Shown: positions 33,009 through 46,600 of the stretch, in pieces
How the letters are laid out: each line of letters starts with the position of its first letter
Position numbering within the stretch: position 1 is the first letter of the stretch
Source: Punica granatum
Lineage: Eukaryota; Streptophyta; Magnoliopsida; Myrtales; Lythraceae
Direction: 5' to 3'
DNA: 64,000 bases
Assembly (NCBI RefSeq): GCF_007655135.1
Contig: NC_045127.1
Span: forward strand, 16,711,699-16,775,698
Made by a program: the position numbers and the translations under genes
Notes under the pieces: model-generated
Seen by the model: the letters and a program-made list of their open reading frames with translations, nothing else
Database searches by the model: none
Told to the model about the DNA's origin: nothing

Positions 33009-33865
33009 TGATTATTGACTCTTTTCCCTGCTTAAAACTGTCTGGTTTTGTTAGTCATTTACCTGTTTAGGTGATTGCATCATCTTGTGTCTTTAATCTT
33101 TGATATTGAACCACCTAAGCAGTCTAATTATTTCTTAATGCAAGTAGTGATATTCTAAATGGCGTATTGAGGCATCTCTTTAATGCTTGGTTTCATTCTT
33201 AGCATCTCCCCAACTTATGATGTAATTATGGCCTGTTTTCGTTGTCATAACCAGGCTTACATGTTCAAATACGACTCCACCCATGGTGTTTTTGATGGAA
33301 CCATCAACGTTGTAGATGATTCCACATTGGAAATTAATGGGAAGACAGTTAAAGTTGAAAAAATAAAGGTAATTTATTTTCTCTAGATGCCTCTAGAATT
33401 GGATGTGAATTGACTACAAAGATATTACTGGTTTAAAAGTTAATTTAGCCTTGTAGGTTGCTCCAAGGATACTAGTTGCTCAAGTTGTTACCACTGAGTT
33501 GACGTCTGATTATCTTTTGTGCTCAGAAACCCAGAAGATATACAATGGGGCTGAGTACGTTGTTGAATCGTCTGGAGTTTTCGCAACACTGGGGAAAGCC
33601 TCAGCACACTTGAAGGTTAGCTGGTCTATGTCTGAATCACATGAAAACTCAAACCTGAAAGTGACTGACTACTATGGGCTAAGCAAATTAATGGTTTGTT
33701 CAGGCTGGTGCCAGAAAAGTGGTAATATCAGCACCTTCTGCCGATGCACCCATTTTTGTGGTTGGTGTAATGAAAAGACATACAACTCGAGCATAGATAT
33801 TGTTTCCAATTGCCTTGCTCCTCTTGCTAAGGTGAGTTTTGATATGTTACCTTTCAGACTATATA

Positions 33866-34042
33866 GCCTATTTGTTTTCAGGGTTAAAATCACAAAAGTT
33901 TTAACTTTAACTCAACACACTACACAACAAAAATACACATTTCTCAAGTCAAAAATTTTAATTTTAACTCAACACACTACACAACATTTGTCATTTTCCA
34001 CGATCAAAATCAAAGTTACTTTAACTCTGAAACCAAACGCAC
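33866..34042. mobile_element. MITE in a GAPCp intron
   Basis: The left end reads GCCTATTTGTTTTCAGGGTTAAAA and the right end, reverse-complemented, GGTGCGTTTGGTTTCAGAGTTAAAG. These are imperfect terminal inverted repeats. The interior shares ACTACACAAC, TCAAGTCAAA and TTACTTTAACTCTGAAACC with the MITE at 37019-37198. The target duplication is unclear. It lies wholly within the intron after exon 8, so it need not affect splicing. Confidence 0.7.
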
Positions 34043-34363
34043 CATTAATGTGGAGAGCTGACTCAGGAGGTGTTTCTTATTCGAGTTAGCTCTTTATATC
34101 ACCATCTTTGTGGGTCAATCCCCAGTCTATTTGTGTATTATTTGGTTAACACCGCTTTATCTTCTTGATAATGTGAGAATTGGTTTCACTTGATTCCCCC
34201 CGGATTATCACTTGCAGGTTGTGCATGAGGAATTTGGTATTGTCGAAGGTTTAATGACAACTGTTCGTGCAACTACTGGTATTTCTCCTAGTCCTCCCTC
34301 TTATGTTGGTGCACAAAACATGCAATTGAGATGGAATGCTCATTTCAATATTATGGTTTCTAG

Positions 34364-34480
<117 letters not shown>

Positions 34481-34567
34481 TGATGGTGAAATTTCTGATG
34501 ATAATTTAGATATATGTAAAAAAAGGGTTATTAAAATGGGTGCTGATGCACATCTTTGGGATGATAG

Positions 34568-34819
<252 letters not shown>

Positions 34820-34874
34820 TGATAGCGTATACACAATTCCGATAATTGTACTAACGGTTGGAACTCTCAAATGA

Positions 34875-35169
<295 letters not shown>

Positions 35170-35291
35170 TGACCATAGTGATGTAATCATTGATTGGTTG
35201 ATTCATATTAAGAATATTTGATGCTATTTGGTGCAGCAACCGAGTGCTGGACTTGATAGAGCACATGGCTTTGGTGGCATCCCACAAATGA

Positions 35292-37018
35292 GACGATGAG
35301 ACCATGAAGTAGTCCAGTAGACGTGCAAATTTCTATTGGCGTGCTTGATCGAGTTTTTGAGGAGCGGTTTTTTACCGAATGGAATCGGGCTTTCTTGGTG
35401 CCATTTTATAATAATGATGATGTTAAATCTTACAGGCTCGTACCCTTCATTTTTGGGACGGCATTTGAATTGCATGATCAGCCAAACTTTCTTTGAATTT
35501 TAGTATTGATATTGTGATCTTATATTGGCTCGGTTGCAATTGACCGTGAAAGATATATGTGGTGTTGAAATTCTATTTAAGCATGCAATTTCCAGACTAA
35601 TTGCTGTTGAAAGTTCGCTGCCAATTTCTTTTACTGGTTCCGCAGACCAATTTGAGCCCCGACGAATTTGAAGTGTCGAAAAGTGCATAGAAGGTTTTCA
35701 AAATGCGTAGCCTCCTCCCAGGCCCGGCTATTCATTTGACAGAGAGCATCAAATAACATAGATCTTATTGTCCAAATGAAATTTTCTTATACTCGGCTCC
35801 TTGTTTATGGAAAATGCGTATTGAAATACGAATTTGAATAAATGGAAACACAGCAGGGATAATTTCCATCCTTCTCAGGCCTTCACTTTGAATGACGAGT
35901 GGGACCATCAAGCGATAATGGATTTAATTTGGCGCGGGGTCCGAGCAGCCCATCATGGATGGACATGGGGCTTCACAATGTCAACACGTCATGCTCCCCT
36001 ATCAACCGCCGAAGTCGAACTTGAGATCTCTGAATTCAAGGATAATCATCTTACCACTTCGGTAACAAATTCACAATCCTTGGGGGTGTGTTCCAACTTA
36101 TTAAGTTGGACCTTCTGCGATTCCTTGCTGCGAAGAGAAGGGGACATGCGCATGGCTGCAATGCTTTGGACCATTTCTGGGCTTTTACTATTTCTCTTCA
36201 TTGTGGGTTGGGTCAAATTCTAAACCCGGCCCACTATCTATCTTGGCCCGGCCCATATATGTCAGATCCTCTGCACATGTTAAGGATGTGCAGCCCGTAA
36301 TCGCAGCCCCATCGTGAACTCCTCCGACGTTCGTTCGTTCGTTCGTTTGTTCAATTGACCTTTTAACAATCCCGTTAATTGTCACCTGTACTAAAATTTA
36401 TTTGTCCCGACTCTCGTTTGCTTAGTTAAAAAAAATCACATTTAAAAGGAAAATAATGAAAGAAAAATATAAAAAAAGGGAGGCCTTATTTTCCCACTGA
36501 AGACAGTGGTGGATTAGGTGGCGCCTGCGTGCGGGATATCTCGAATTATTTCTGGATATCTCGAATTATTTGGATTATTTTTTTATATACATGTACATAT
36601 ATATATATATATATATATGTTATATTATATATAAATTTTTTAAATGCTTTAATATTTATGCTCTGAGAGAAGTAATATTAAGTAGGGTGTGTGGTGGATT
36701 AGTTGGATGCTTCTTGTTGTATGTAAAGTAATTGCTTACAGCTGCTTAGTGATCATTAAAGGCACAAGACAAGACACGCTTCATTATTTACAAGAACACA
36801 TTGATATTAATTAGGCCCCTTCGAATAATTGTGGGAATATTTCTTCCTCCCCATTACTAATCTAACTGTGTATATATACATGTAGACATATATGACAAGG
36901 AAGGAATGCGTGCAACATCATCCACCGTGCAGTCAGAGAACGTCATCTTTTATGCCGACATTGGCGCAGAATTTTCCTCACTCTTTTTTCGAATTGCACC
37001 ACTTAATATTCGAAAGTC
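35292..37018. other. GAPCp 3' flank and intergenic DNA
   Basis: The early part is a likely 3' UTR. An open frame at 35834-36223 (129 codons) shows no recognisable domain and is not called. A TTCG-rich run occurs near 36330 and a (TA)n run at about 36590-36640. Confidence 0.4.
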
Positions 37019-37198
37019 GGGCCTGTTTGGTTTGATGATTAGATTTTAGAATCATGATTTTGATTTTAATTCTACTAACTACACAACAAAAACACACGTT
37101 TCCCAAGTCAAATTTATAATAACATCTCATTTGTCTTTTTCCACAATCAAAATCAAAATCAAAATCAAAGTTACTTTAACTCTGAAACCAAACGCCCC
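37019..37198. mobile_element. MITE, family member of 33866-34042
   Basis: The ends are GGGCCTGTTTGGTTT and the reverse complement of AAACCAAACGCCCC, giving an imperfect inverted repeat of about 14 bp. The length is 180 bp. No clear target duplication was found. The sequence CGTTTGGTTT is common at plant MITE ends. Confidence 0.72.
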
Positions 37199-38150
37199 AT
37201 AATAGATTCTGATTCATCCACGTTCAAACTAGATATGTCCATTAAAAAGTAAAACTCTTTCAATAGTAGATTTTTCCCTTTAACTCAAATTCGAGCCCAA
37301 GATGTGCTTAAACGCAAGAAGCGCCGACCAATTTTTTAACCTATGTAAGAATTTCCTTTTTTCTAGTCTCCACCATAATATATGTAAAGCTTAATGGGCC
37401 CAATTAATCTAGTTCAAGCATGGTCAAATATGGAGAACTCCAACGTTAATTTTATTCATTCTCAAGATTCGAATCAGAAATCTTATTTAAGAAGAATATA
37501 TATTAAATCTCTTAAACTAACTCGGGTAGGTCGCCCATTACTCAGGATGTTCCCACCACCGTTAACCTGGAAACTTCCCTTGGACTGTTTTTCCCAGTCT
37601 TTTTGCACTGAACTGCCAAATATCCCTTTTGTTTGTAATGGAGACTTCTCTTTTCTTATTTCCATACAGTAACCAAATTAGAATTGCAAAAAGATTGATA
37701 GAGGAAGGAGCGAGATTCTGGAACTCAATTTCACAAGATAACCAACACGTGAATTGGGAGAGTGTGGTTTTCGAGATCGAAGAGCAGGTCATGAAGATAT
37801 CGTGCTGCAATACAAGATCTCTCAGCCAACAGGTTGTCTTCTCCCTCTTTATCTTCTCATCTTTCCCACGCAGACGGAAGATTGAGGTAGTTTCACATAA
37901 ATAATGGACACCATCCATCCTTGTGAATATATTTGATGTTCTTTTTCTCATTTTCAGGATTTTGAGATTCTTCCGAGAGTCGCTGGATGCCGTGATTGTA
38001 TGACAAAAGAGAACTTCGAGAAAATGTGGTTGGTTTATATCCTGTTGCCTTTGCTCTATCGAGAAGTGCACTGAGAGAGGTGATGGGCCTCTAAATCGCC
38101 CACATGGATAGAAGGATTTGTCACGAAGGAAGAAGCAGAAGCTTCGCTTC
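37199..38150 (+). other. Region ahead of the P450 remnant, unclear
   Basis: Open stretches at about 37630-37900 and 37960-38040 could be degraded upstream exons of the P450, but I could not match them to the family. They are not called. Confidence 0.3.
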
Positions 38151-38159
38151 AGATATTGA

Positions 38160-39486
38160 TTCAGGCTGATCTCACCTTCAAGTTTCATACCTGGAGTGAG
38201 GTACTACGAGTTATCTACTTAAATATTTGATTCAGATATCATTACCCAAAAAAAAAAAAATGTCGATTCAGATATTCAATTTGTTGATATTAATTCTCCA
38301 TGACAAAAAAAAAAATATACATACATATATGTCGAGTTACATTCTTATGGTATTTTAAAAACATTTACCGACTATAGAAGAGTTGCACGATGTTGCTAAC
38401 CAGAACGAATAGGAGGCCGAAAAATATAGCCAGCGAGATCAAGACTTCGTTGAGAGAAATCATTCTTAAGAAAGTGAAGACAATGGAGAAAGGGGAAGTA
38501 GGTTATGAGGAATTATTGGGTCTTCTACTTGAATCAAATCATCGGGAAATCGTGGAGAGTGGGCACGAGAAAGGGATGAGCATCGACAAGGTGATCAGTG
38601 AGTGCAAGTTATTTTACTTAGCCGGGCAGGAGACGACTGCCATTCTGATTGTTCGGACTCTGATACTGCTGAGCAAGCACTATGACTGGCAAGCTAAGGC
38701 AAGGGAAGAGATTCTGCAAGTCTTCGAGGACAAAGAACCCAATTTCGACGGCTTATTACGCTTTAAAACTGTAAGTCGTATCCGAGTCTTTGTCGTGCCT
38801 GGGTTCTTTCCTTTTTTCAGTTTAGAGCATCTTGCTGATATACGTTGCAAGGATGTGCACAGTCTGTTTCACATGAATAACGCAGCATATTTTCGAAGGG
38901 CTGAATTACTTAGAACTTGTGACATAAAACTGTAAGATTCTTTATATCCACCTTGACATGGATGCCACAAGTTCAATCAATCTTAAGTCGAATACACAAG
39001 TCGTTACGGCTTTTGGTATTGTCATTTGGTTTGCAACCTCATAATGTCTGGATGCAGGTGGATAGGGTCCTGCGACTATACCTGCTGGGAACTGGTATGT
39101 ACCGAAAAACTTACAGGGCTGCCAGATTGGGTGCGTACTACCTTCCCTTGGATGTTATCATTTTCATGCCAGTCCTCCTAGTCCACCACGACCAACAAGT
39201 ACGGGGCAAAGATGCGCAAGTTTTCAACCCGAAGAGGTTCTCAGGAGTCTCTAAGGCAAGCACTGGTTAGTCCCTGCTCCCGTACCTGCCCTTCAGTGCT
39301 GGTCCAAGAGTCTGCATCAGTCAGAACTTTGCTTTCATCGAGGCCAAGGCTGTCCTGGCAAAGATCTTGCCGTGGTTCTCAATGGAACTGTCTCCATCCT
39401 ATTAGCATGCTCCTTCGAACCTGCTCACTATCCGGCCCCAGTTCGGTGCTCCGCTCATCTTGCAGAAATTATCAGGTGTTGTTTAA
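38160..39486 (+). pseudogene. Cytochrome P450, CYP72A-type, remnant
   Basis: Three pieces of a CYP72-clan P450 occur in order. Near 38186-38206 one frame reads FIPGVRY, followed by a probable intron. The exon at about 38387-38770 encodes TRTNRRPKNIASEI and then the I-helix LFYLAGQETTAIL, with the oxygen-activation motif AGQETT at 38621-38638. The exon 39058-39486 encodes the region after the K-helix (FMPVLLVHHDQQVRG, AQVFNPKRFSG), a haem loop [12 protein letters not shown] with the ligand Cys at 39313-39315, and a terminal TIRPQFGAPLILQKL. The usual Gly after the haem Cys is Ser. In-frame stops are TAG 39268-39270 and TAG 39403-39405. The K-helix ExxR is not intact and the N-terminal membrane anchor was not found. 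It cannot encode an active enzyme. Confidence 0.85.
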
Positions 39487-40920
39487 TAAGTTGAGTGCGG
39501 GAAGGAAGATGGATTTAATCCTCTGATCATGTTCCAAATCCAGCCATTAATTATAAGATGTAGTGTTTTATCATAAACGTCAATAAAACTAGCAGTACGT
39601 CTTGCTGCGCTGAGTCACTAACTAATAGTCCAACATAATTTGTTTTAACCTTGTTGCAATATAACTTTTATTTCTTTGGGTGCAGCATAATATCCGAAAG
39701 CTTAAGGGTGTTTAACTAATCTAGTTTGAGTCAGATCGATCTAATAAAAAATAAAACGTTCTCCTAACAGATTTAACCATCTTTTGTTATGAGATATTTT
39801 GGAAGTTTTCACCCAAAAAAAGAAAGGGTAAAGGCCTGTTTACCTTTGGCTAATTCTCCACTTTTCTTAGAAAATTTTTAAAAAAATTGAAAACTGCAAA
39901 AAATATATTTAATTACATAAAAATGGAAAAAGAATTACTAGGAAAATTCTCTTCTCCACTATTCAAGTTTATCCATGAATTAAAAAAAATTCAGTGGTTG
40001 AAAATTTATTTATTTTTTTAGTTCTCCACTTTTCTATTAACTAATTGTCTGTATTTCTATCTTCTAATTTAAAGCTTTCCTTTTTCTTTTCTTAGTTTTC
40101 TATTTATAAATCGAATTTAAAACATTCTTTACTGATTATTATCTCATACCTTTACTCTTAAGGTTATAAAAAAATTCTTTTTTTTTCTTGAGTCTTTTCT
40201 TCAATATACTGTGTTTCCTTATTTTATTTTTATTTTAATTTATCTTTTATTATTTTTTTATTGTTAGGGTCTTTTGAAGATTTTATTGGTTTGTCGTTAC
40301 AATAGTGAGCTTATGTATTAATAACTATAAAATAAATTTATTATACATATATAATGCTTTATTTTGAAAGATAAAAGTTGAGTTATTATATATATTATTT
40401 AAATTAAAAATTTATCATGTACAAGTTATTACTTGTTAAGAATATTTCTAAATTTATCTCAAAGCAAAAAAAAAAAAAGGAATTCTAAGCAAACATTAGT
40501 AAACATGTTTATATACTTTTATGTGGAAAAATAAATTTAAAAAAGGAGCACAAAAGTAGAGTTGGAAATGGAGAATTAATTTTCAAAAAGTAAACGGAGC
40601 ATAAAATTTTCCTAATGTTAATTTTTTTTATTCACTAAACTTGAACTTGAGACCTTACTTAAGGGGATGAACTAACCCAATTTAATATATAATTACTTAT
40701 TAAATTGGAAAATTCCCCTCTAGAGGTGTTGTGCTTTTTTCTTCATTTAGTGGGAGACGTTCAAACTCGATTAATTATCGAGACATTACTCTCTTTCTAC
40801 CGCTACAAGAGGCATGGAAGAGAGGCTTGCCACAAAAAAGAATTTGATGAGAAAAGTGGTGTCGTGTAGCAGTACAGGTCTTCATCTAATTACTCAGAGA
40901 TTTTGGATTCGATTATCATT
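39487..40920. other. AT-rich intergenic DNA
   Basis: Mostly A and T with long homopolymer runs. No gene or structured repeat was recognised. Confidence 0.5.
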
Positions 40921-41225
40921 AATAAGACTATTTGTACTCTTCATTTGGATTTCATTTCTACTCCTTATGCTAAACTCTATAGGTTTCCTTTCAAATTGGG
41001 GGAAACATAGGGTTAAATCACCTAGAAAACACGACGTTTGCTTTTTCTTTCTTATTCTTATTCCTTTAATATGACTTGTGAGTAGCATGTGCGATTCTTA
41101 TTAGTAAGACTATTTGTACTCTTTATTTGGCTTTCATTTCTATTCCTCATGCTAAACTTCATAGGTTTCCTTTCAGACTCAAGGAAACATATGGTTAATC
41201 ACCTAGAAAAGTACGATGTTTGTAT
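40921..41225. repeat. Diverged direct duplication, offset about 182 bp
   Basis: AATAAGACTATTTGTACTC at 40921 recurs as AGTAAGACTATTTGTACTC at 41103. It is followed in both by TTTGG, TTTCATTTCTA, ATGCTAAACT and ATAGGTTTCCTTTCA words. The second copy leads into the foldback at 41194. Confidence 0.75.
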
Positions 41226-41649
41226 TTTTTTTCTAAATATAGCACGATATTTATAAAATAATACAGAAAGATATGATCTTTGCTTCTTTTTCTCCCTCCC
41301 TAAATATAGCATGACCTTTGGAGATTAGTACAAAAATGCACGACCTTTGCATTTTTTTTTCTAAATATAGCACGACCTTTAAAAAATAGTACATAAATGC
41401 ACGATCTACTTTTTTAATGTGCTACAGTCACAGCTAAACCTAAAAGCTGTGTTTTTCTATATTATTTTTTAAAAAGTCATGTTATATTTATGAAAAAATG
41501 TAAAGTTCGTGCATTTTTATGCTACTCTCCAAATGTCGTACTATATTTAGGAAAACATGCAAAATTCGTATATTTTTGTGCTACTTTCTAAAGATCGTAT
41601 TATATTTAGAAAAAAATGTAAATATAGTATTTTTTTTAGGTGATTAATT
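41194..41649. repeat. Imperfect foldback (inverted repeat) of about 455 bp
   Basis: GTTAATCACCT on the left pairs with AGGTGATTAAT on the right. Inside, repeated TAAATATAGCACGACCTTT words on the left are mirrored by AAAGTCATGTTATATTTA-type words on the right, around a centre near 41410-41455. Each arm is itself built of 60-70 bp repeats. It looks like an old foldback-type element. No target duplication was established. Confidence 0.6.
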
Positions 41650-41937
41650 CAGGAAACATATAAGAATTGAGTGATGGGCTTCATTTGGGCCTAGCAGCGC
41701 GGCCCATTTAGCCCTAAATATGCCCTTTCATGGCCATGGACGACAAGAGCGGTGTCACGATACGGGAGAGACTAGGTAATATCTTCATCTGACCCAATCA
41801 TAAGACTCCACGTGTAAAGAGGAGCTTGACTTCTCCTAAGGGAGGTCAGAAGCCCAATAATTGTTCACCAACTTCACTGATGCGAAGCATGAGATTATAG
41901 CTCTATTTTTGTATATGGGAGAGAACCGAAAACACCA

Positions 41938-42114
41938 CAAGCCGTTAGTTAACCGCCGTCGTAAGGAAATTGAATTTACATACTACTTTTCACTATCAAG
42001 TAATGCCCATTATTCTCTCCTCTCTCTCTCTCCACCACCCTCAAGCCGTTAGTTAACCGCCGTCGCAAGGAAATTGAATTTACATACTACTTTTCACTAT
42101 CAAGTAATGCCCAT

Positions 42115-42145
<31 letters not shown>
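41938..42145. repeat. Tandem duplication, period 104 bp, ending in (CT)n
   Basis: GCCGTTAGTTAACCGCCGTC at 41941 recurs at 42045, followed in both by GAAATTGAATTTACATACTA. Each copy ends in a CT run, the second of about 15 repeats. Confidence 0.88.
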
Positions 42146-42149
<4 letters not shown>

Positions 42150-42151
<2 letters not shown>

Positions 42152-43637
42152 TTCCCTCCATCCCCTTTCACGCCATCACTTCTACAATGTTTTTCTTTTT
42201 CCCTGTTAATTTTAAATTTTAGATTTAATTAAAGAAAATTCTACCCGAAAATTTAATTAAAGAAAATAAAATTCTCTCTATTAAAAACTCAAAAAGTTCA
42301 TAATACACAAAAATGGGTTGTGGCACAAAAGGACTAAAATTACTTTAGAAATGCATTTTCTAAAAGTAACGCATTAAATAAAAATTCAATTTAATTTCGT
42401 AGTTAGCACATATTTTCCTTTAATCTATGTATATGTTAATGGATTCCCAATTCACTAAAGATTCAGAATTTTTTTTTAGAAAAAAGAATATGGTTAAGGC
42501 TAGATTAGTATAGAATTTAAAAAGATTTTCAGAACCAAATCTTCCAGTTTTGGCGGGCGGTTGAAGAAAAATTATTTTGGGTACATCCCGAGGTCGAACA
42601 TCTTCAAATTTTAAGAGGATATGCCTCACTTTTGTAAGAATCAATGAAAAATATCACATAGACCGAAACATTCATGAGCAGTTGACAAGAATTTCGAATG
42701 TCCAAGTCATCCCCAGGAAATGCTGGTCCCAGCACCGTACCTTCCGTTTCTTCTGCTTTGGCAGAGCATGGCTCTGCAACAGACAACCGTACTACCTTCA
42801 CCTCATTCCGTTTCCGATCTCATTCCGGTGAATAACTTTTTTGTTAACGAAACGGCCCTGAAAGAGAGATTTTACAAAACAACCGTGACCCTAAAACCCT
42901 AAAAAAGCTTCTCTCTTCTCTCTCGCAGATTTCTTCATCTCTGTCTCCTCACGACGAACACCACTACCACCTCTCCCATCGCCAACTCCATCACCTCGCG
43001 TCTCCGCCCAACAGAGCAGCGAGCAGCGGAAAAGAGGAGGTTGGCGCCGGCGGAACAGGGAGGGAGTGATCACGGCAGCGGAACCGAGAGGCCGGGGAGG
43101 GGAAGAATCTGACGGCAGTAGTGGAAGAGGATTCTGTCGAGAGAGAGTGGCAGATTAGGGTTTATGATTCTTGTTATTAAAAATAATAATAATAAATAAA
43201 TCAGTACACGCGTCGTCGGAGGGGACAGCTGCAAATGTACATCGGCGGGGACGATACACGTGTCTAAGCACGGCCGCCGATAATGAGGCCGACGACGCCC
43301 AGTCATTTGCATCCGTCTCTGCCCCCTTCCCCTGCTCCGCGTCGGATTCCCGAGTACAGCTCGGTTGTTTTTGTTTCGTATGAACGGCAGTTGCATTTGG
43401 ACCACAATGTGAAGAATGTGCGAAGGAAGGGAGACAGAAGGTCGCTGCATCCTTTGCGATGCATTGGCCAATCTAAAAGATCCGAAGCCGTGGAGAGGAA
43501 GCAAGAGGAGGTTGGTTCTGATGCATGTGGTTTCACTTTCCGCATGCCTTGCATTGATTGAACGCAGATGCATGAGATTCTCTCTTTTTTTTTTTCTTTG
43601 TCCTCGACTATTCATTCATCTTCTTGTAATTTTGAAG
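42150..43637 (+). other. Intergenic DNA and 5' region of the ValRS locus
   Basis: AT-rich to about 42700, then GC-richer with CT-rich stretches at 42905-42960 that fit a promoter or 5' UTR. The first coding exon of the ValRS gene must lie here if it survives, but I could not identify it with confidence. Confidence 0.4.
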
Positions 43638-46600
43638 GCACCACAAGAAGTTGGAAATGCCTTTCTCAAGAAGAACGTAAAGAAGGACCGTGGTGAAGAG
43701 AGGCCGGACGATTGCATTGACCCTGAGACTCCTCCTGGTGAGAAGAAGAGGCTGTCGAAGAGTATGCGGAGACGCTACGATCCGAAATTTGTCGAGAAAT
43801 CGTAAGCATGAAATGCTTTGCTTGGATGCGATTCATGTCGATTCTCTGCGATTTGGAGCTTTACTTGTCTTTTGTTGTTCTAGGTGGTATGAATGGTGGG
43901 AAAAGTCGCAATTCTTTGTTGCAGATGCCAACAGCTCGAAGCCGCCATTTGTGATTGTGAGTTTTCCGTACTAAAAAGTGATATATGGAGATGGTAAAAT
44001 TGGGTTGGTCATTGTCTTGATGCTGGGGAGTATTTGTAACTCTGGTTGTGCTCACAGTAGAATGCTGCTGTATCACAACTCTGGATTTATCTTCCTATTC
44101 AGAAAGCAAATCCAAGGAGCTAGATTTTATCTTCTATTTGCCACTCATTAATTAAGGCATGCCCCGGAGCCTCAAAACATCTCGAGATTTAAAAAAAAAA
44201 TTCTGAAAATTTGCTCCTCTCTTTTCCCGCTTAGATATGATGCATACTTTGAAAAATATACGATACTCTCTGATGTACTTCGGTGAATCGTGATGTCTTG
44301 AGTTCCTTTACTATTTTATTGATTATTATCGTTTCTAGCTTTTGAGACTACATTCCTTCACCATGTTAGGTTTTTTGTCTTGTCCTATTTCGGATTCTAT
44401 AGGTTCTTCCCTGTCCAAATGTTACGGGGGCGTTGCACATTGGTCACGCACTTACCACTGCAATAGAGGTTGCACAATTGAGCCGTTTCTACTTTTGTTT
44501 TTCCCTATTGGCTTTGGGAATATCCTCTTGATATTTCTCTATCAAGCAGGATACTATTATCAGATGGAAGAGAATGTCTGGATATAATGCTCTGTGGGTC
44601 CCTGGGATAGACCATGCTGGAATAGCAACACAGGTTAAATTTCTTTCTAGCCTTCAGTTTTTGATTCCTCTTTTGCCAACAAAAAAGGAAGTTATATATG
44701 TTTATTGAAGAGTTTAAGGAAATTCTTAGATAATTGTTTTAACAAATGGTACTCTTTTAAACCCATATTGCAGGTTGTAGTGGAAAAGAAGCTCATGCGT
44801 GAAAGACATCTCACGAGGCACGATGTTGGTCGTGAGGAATTTATTGCTGAGGTGAGTTTCATCTCCTAATTAAGCATCGAGCAGTACTTCATTTTCATAG
44901 CAACCTTAGCAAAATTTAATTTTATTCATGTAAAAATGCATCCAAATGATTTTTTTTTCCCTTTTCTATCTTGAAAAAAGCAGGTACGGAAGTGGAAGGA
45001 GGAGTATGGTGGCACTATATTAAAACAGGAACGCCGTTTGGGTGCATCCCTTGACTGGTCCCGCGAGGTGATTGTTTTTAACTTTAGAATTTATTCATGT
45101 TCTTGAGTTAGTAATGATGACGATTGATGTGTATTTGTTTCATTGGTCATACTTGTCTGCTCTATGGATCTGCATTGTTCTGCATGATTACAGAAATTTA
45201 ATAATCAATCTCGACCTCTAACTCTTTCCTTTATTTTTTTGTTTCAGTTTTTTACAATGGACGAGAAGAGATCACGGGCTGTTACAGAAGCATTTGTTCG
45301 ATTACACGACGACGGACTTATCTATAGGTATGATGATTCAACTTTTTCTCCATTATTTAATGTTCAATGGAATGTTCACACTGCTCTTGTTCATATACTT
45401 TCACTTACATTATGTGTTTGGCCTCATGGCCCTGAAGTTCCTTGGATCTGTACATTAAAATCTCTTGTCACCGATTGCGTAATTTAGTTGGTTCTGTTTT
45501 TATTATTTGTTTATTATAGATTTTTCACATGATTGTATAAGCTGATGGATACTACTGTCTTTCTTCCCCTAGAGATATCCGCCTCGTGAACTGGGACTTC
45601 ACTTTGAGATCAGCAATATCAGAAATTGAGGCAAGAATTTGATCTACAGTTAATTGTTGATGTTGAGACATGCTCTTTTCTTAGAAGGATGGACTTACCT
45701 CGAACTTTGCCCATTTGTAGGTAAATTACGTGGACATAAAAGGAAGAACCCTTCTGCCAGTACTGGGATGGAACCATCCGGTGGAGTTTGGTGTCTTGGT
45801 ATTCTTTGCATACAAAATCGAAAAACCTCCTGAAGAAGGCCTGCAAGAGATTGTTGTTGCAACCACAAGGGTGGAGACAATGTTAGGTGATGCTGCTATT
45901 GCGGTACATCCTGACGATGAAAGGTATAAGAAGCTACACGGAAAATACGCTATGCATCCCTTCATCGAAAGAAGAATCCCTATCATCTGCGACGAAATTC
46001 TTGTAGATCCAAGTTTTGGCAGTGGAGCTGTTAAGGTAGGAAGACATTTGTAATACTCTGAAACTGTCTAAATTGCGTTGTCGTTATATGCTTGACACAG
46101 GTTTTTGTACGTACTTTTGTTTTCAGATCACTCTGGCACATGATCCAAATGATTTTGAGGTCGGAAAGCGTCACAATCTAGAATTTATTAATATTTTCAC
46201 TGATGATGGCAAAATTAATATAAATGGTGGATCAGAGTTTGTTGACATGCTGCGTTTTGAGGCTCGTCAGGCTGTGATTGAGGCACTGAAGACAATGGTA
46301 ATAAATATTGCCTGTTAAATTTTACATTCGGTGGGAGCTCTTCACTACTTCAAGAATTCGTCTCCTTGATTTGAATATATTTGCTTTTGGGGATTAAGAT
46401 TCTAAAAGTCTATGGAATCCAATTTTAAGATGCGCCCACCTTTTCCTTGAAACAGCCAAGAGGCATATATGCAAATAAACTTAAGTCTGGGACTAGTCCA
46501 TTGAGGGGATATAGTATTTTGCTGTTCTAATATGTTTCCTAGCAAAGAAGTAAATTTTTGCATTTTCCATTCCATTTTAATAGTTTGTTCATTTGCACAT

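Noticed and set aside
35834..36223. 129-codon + frame downstream of GAPCp
   Set aside because: No domain, promoter or splice context is visible, and the composition is like its intergenic surroundings.
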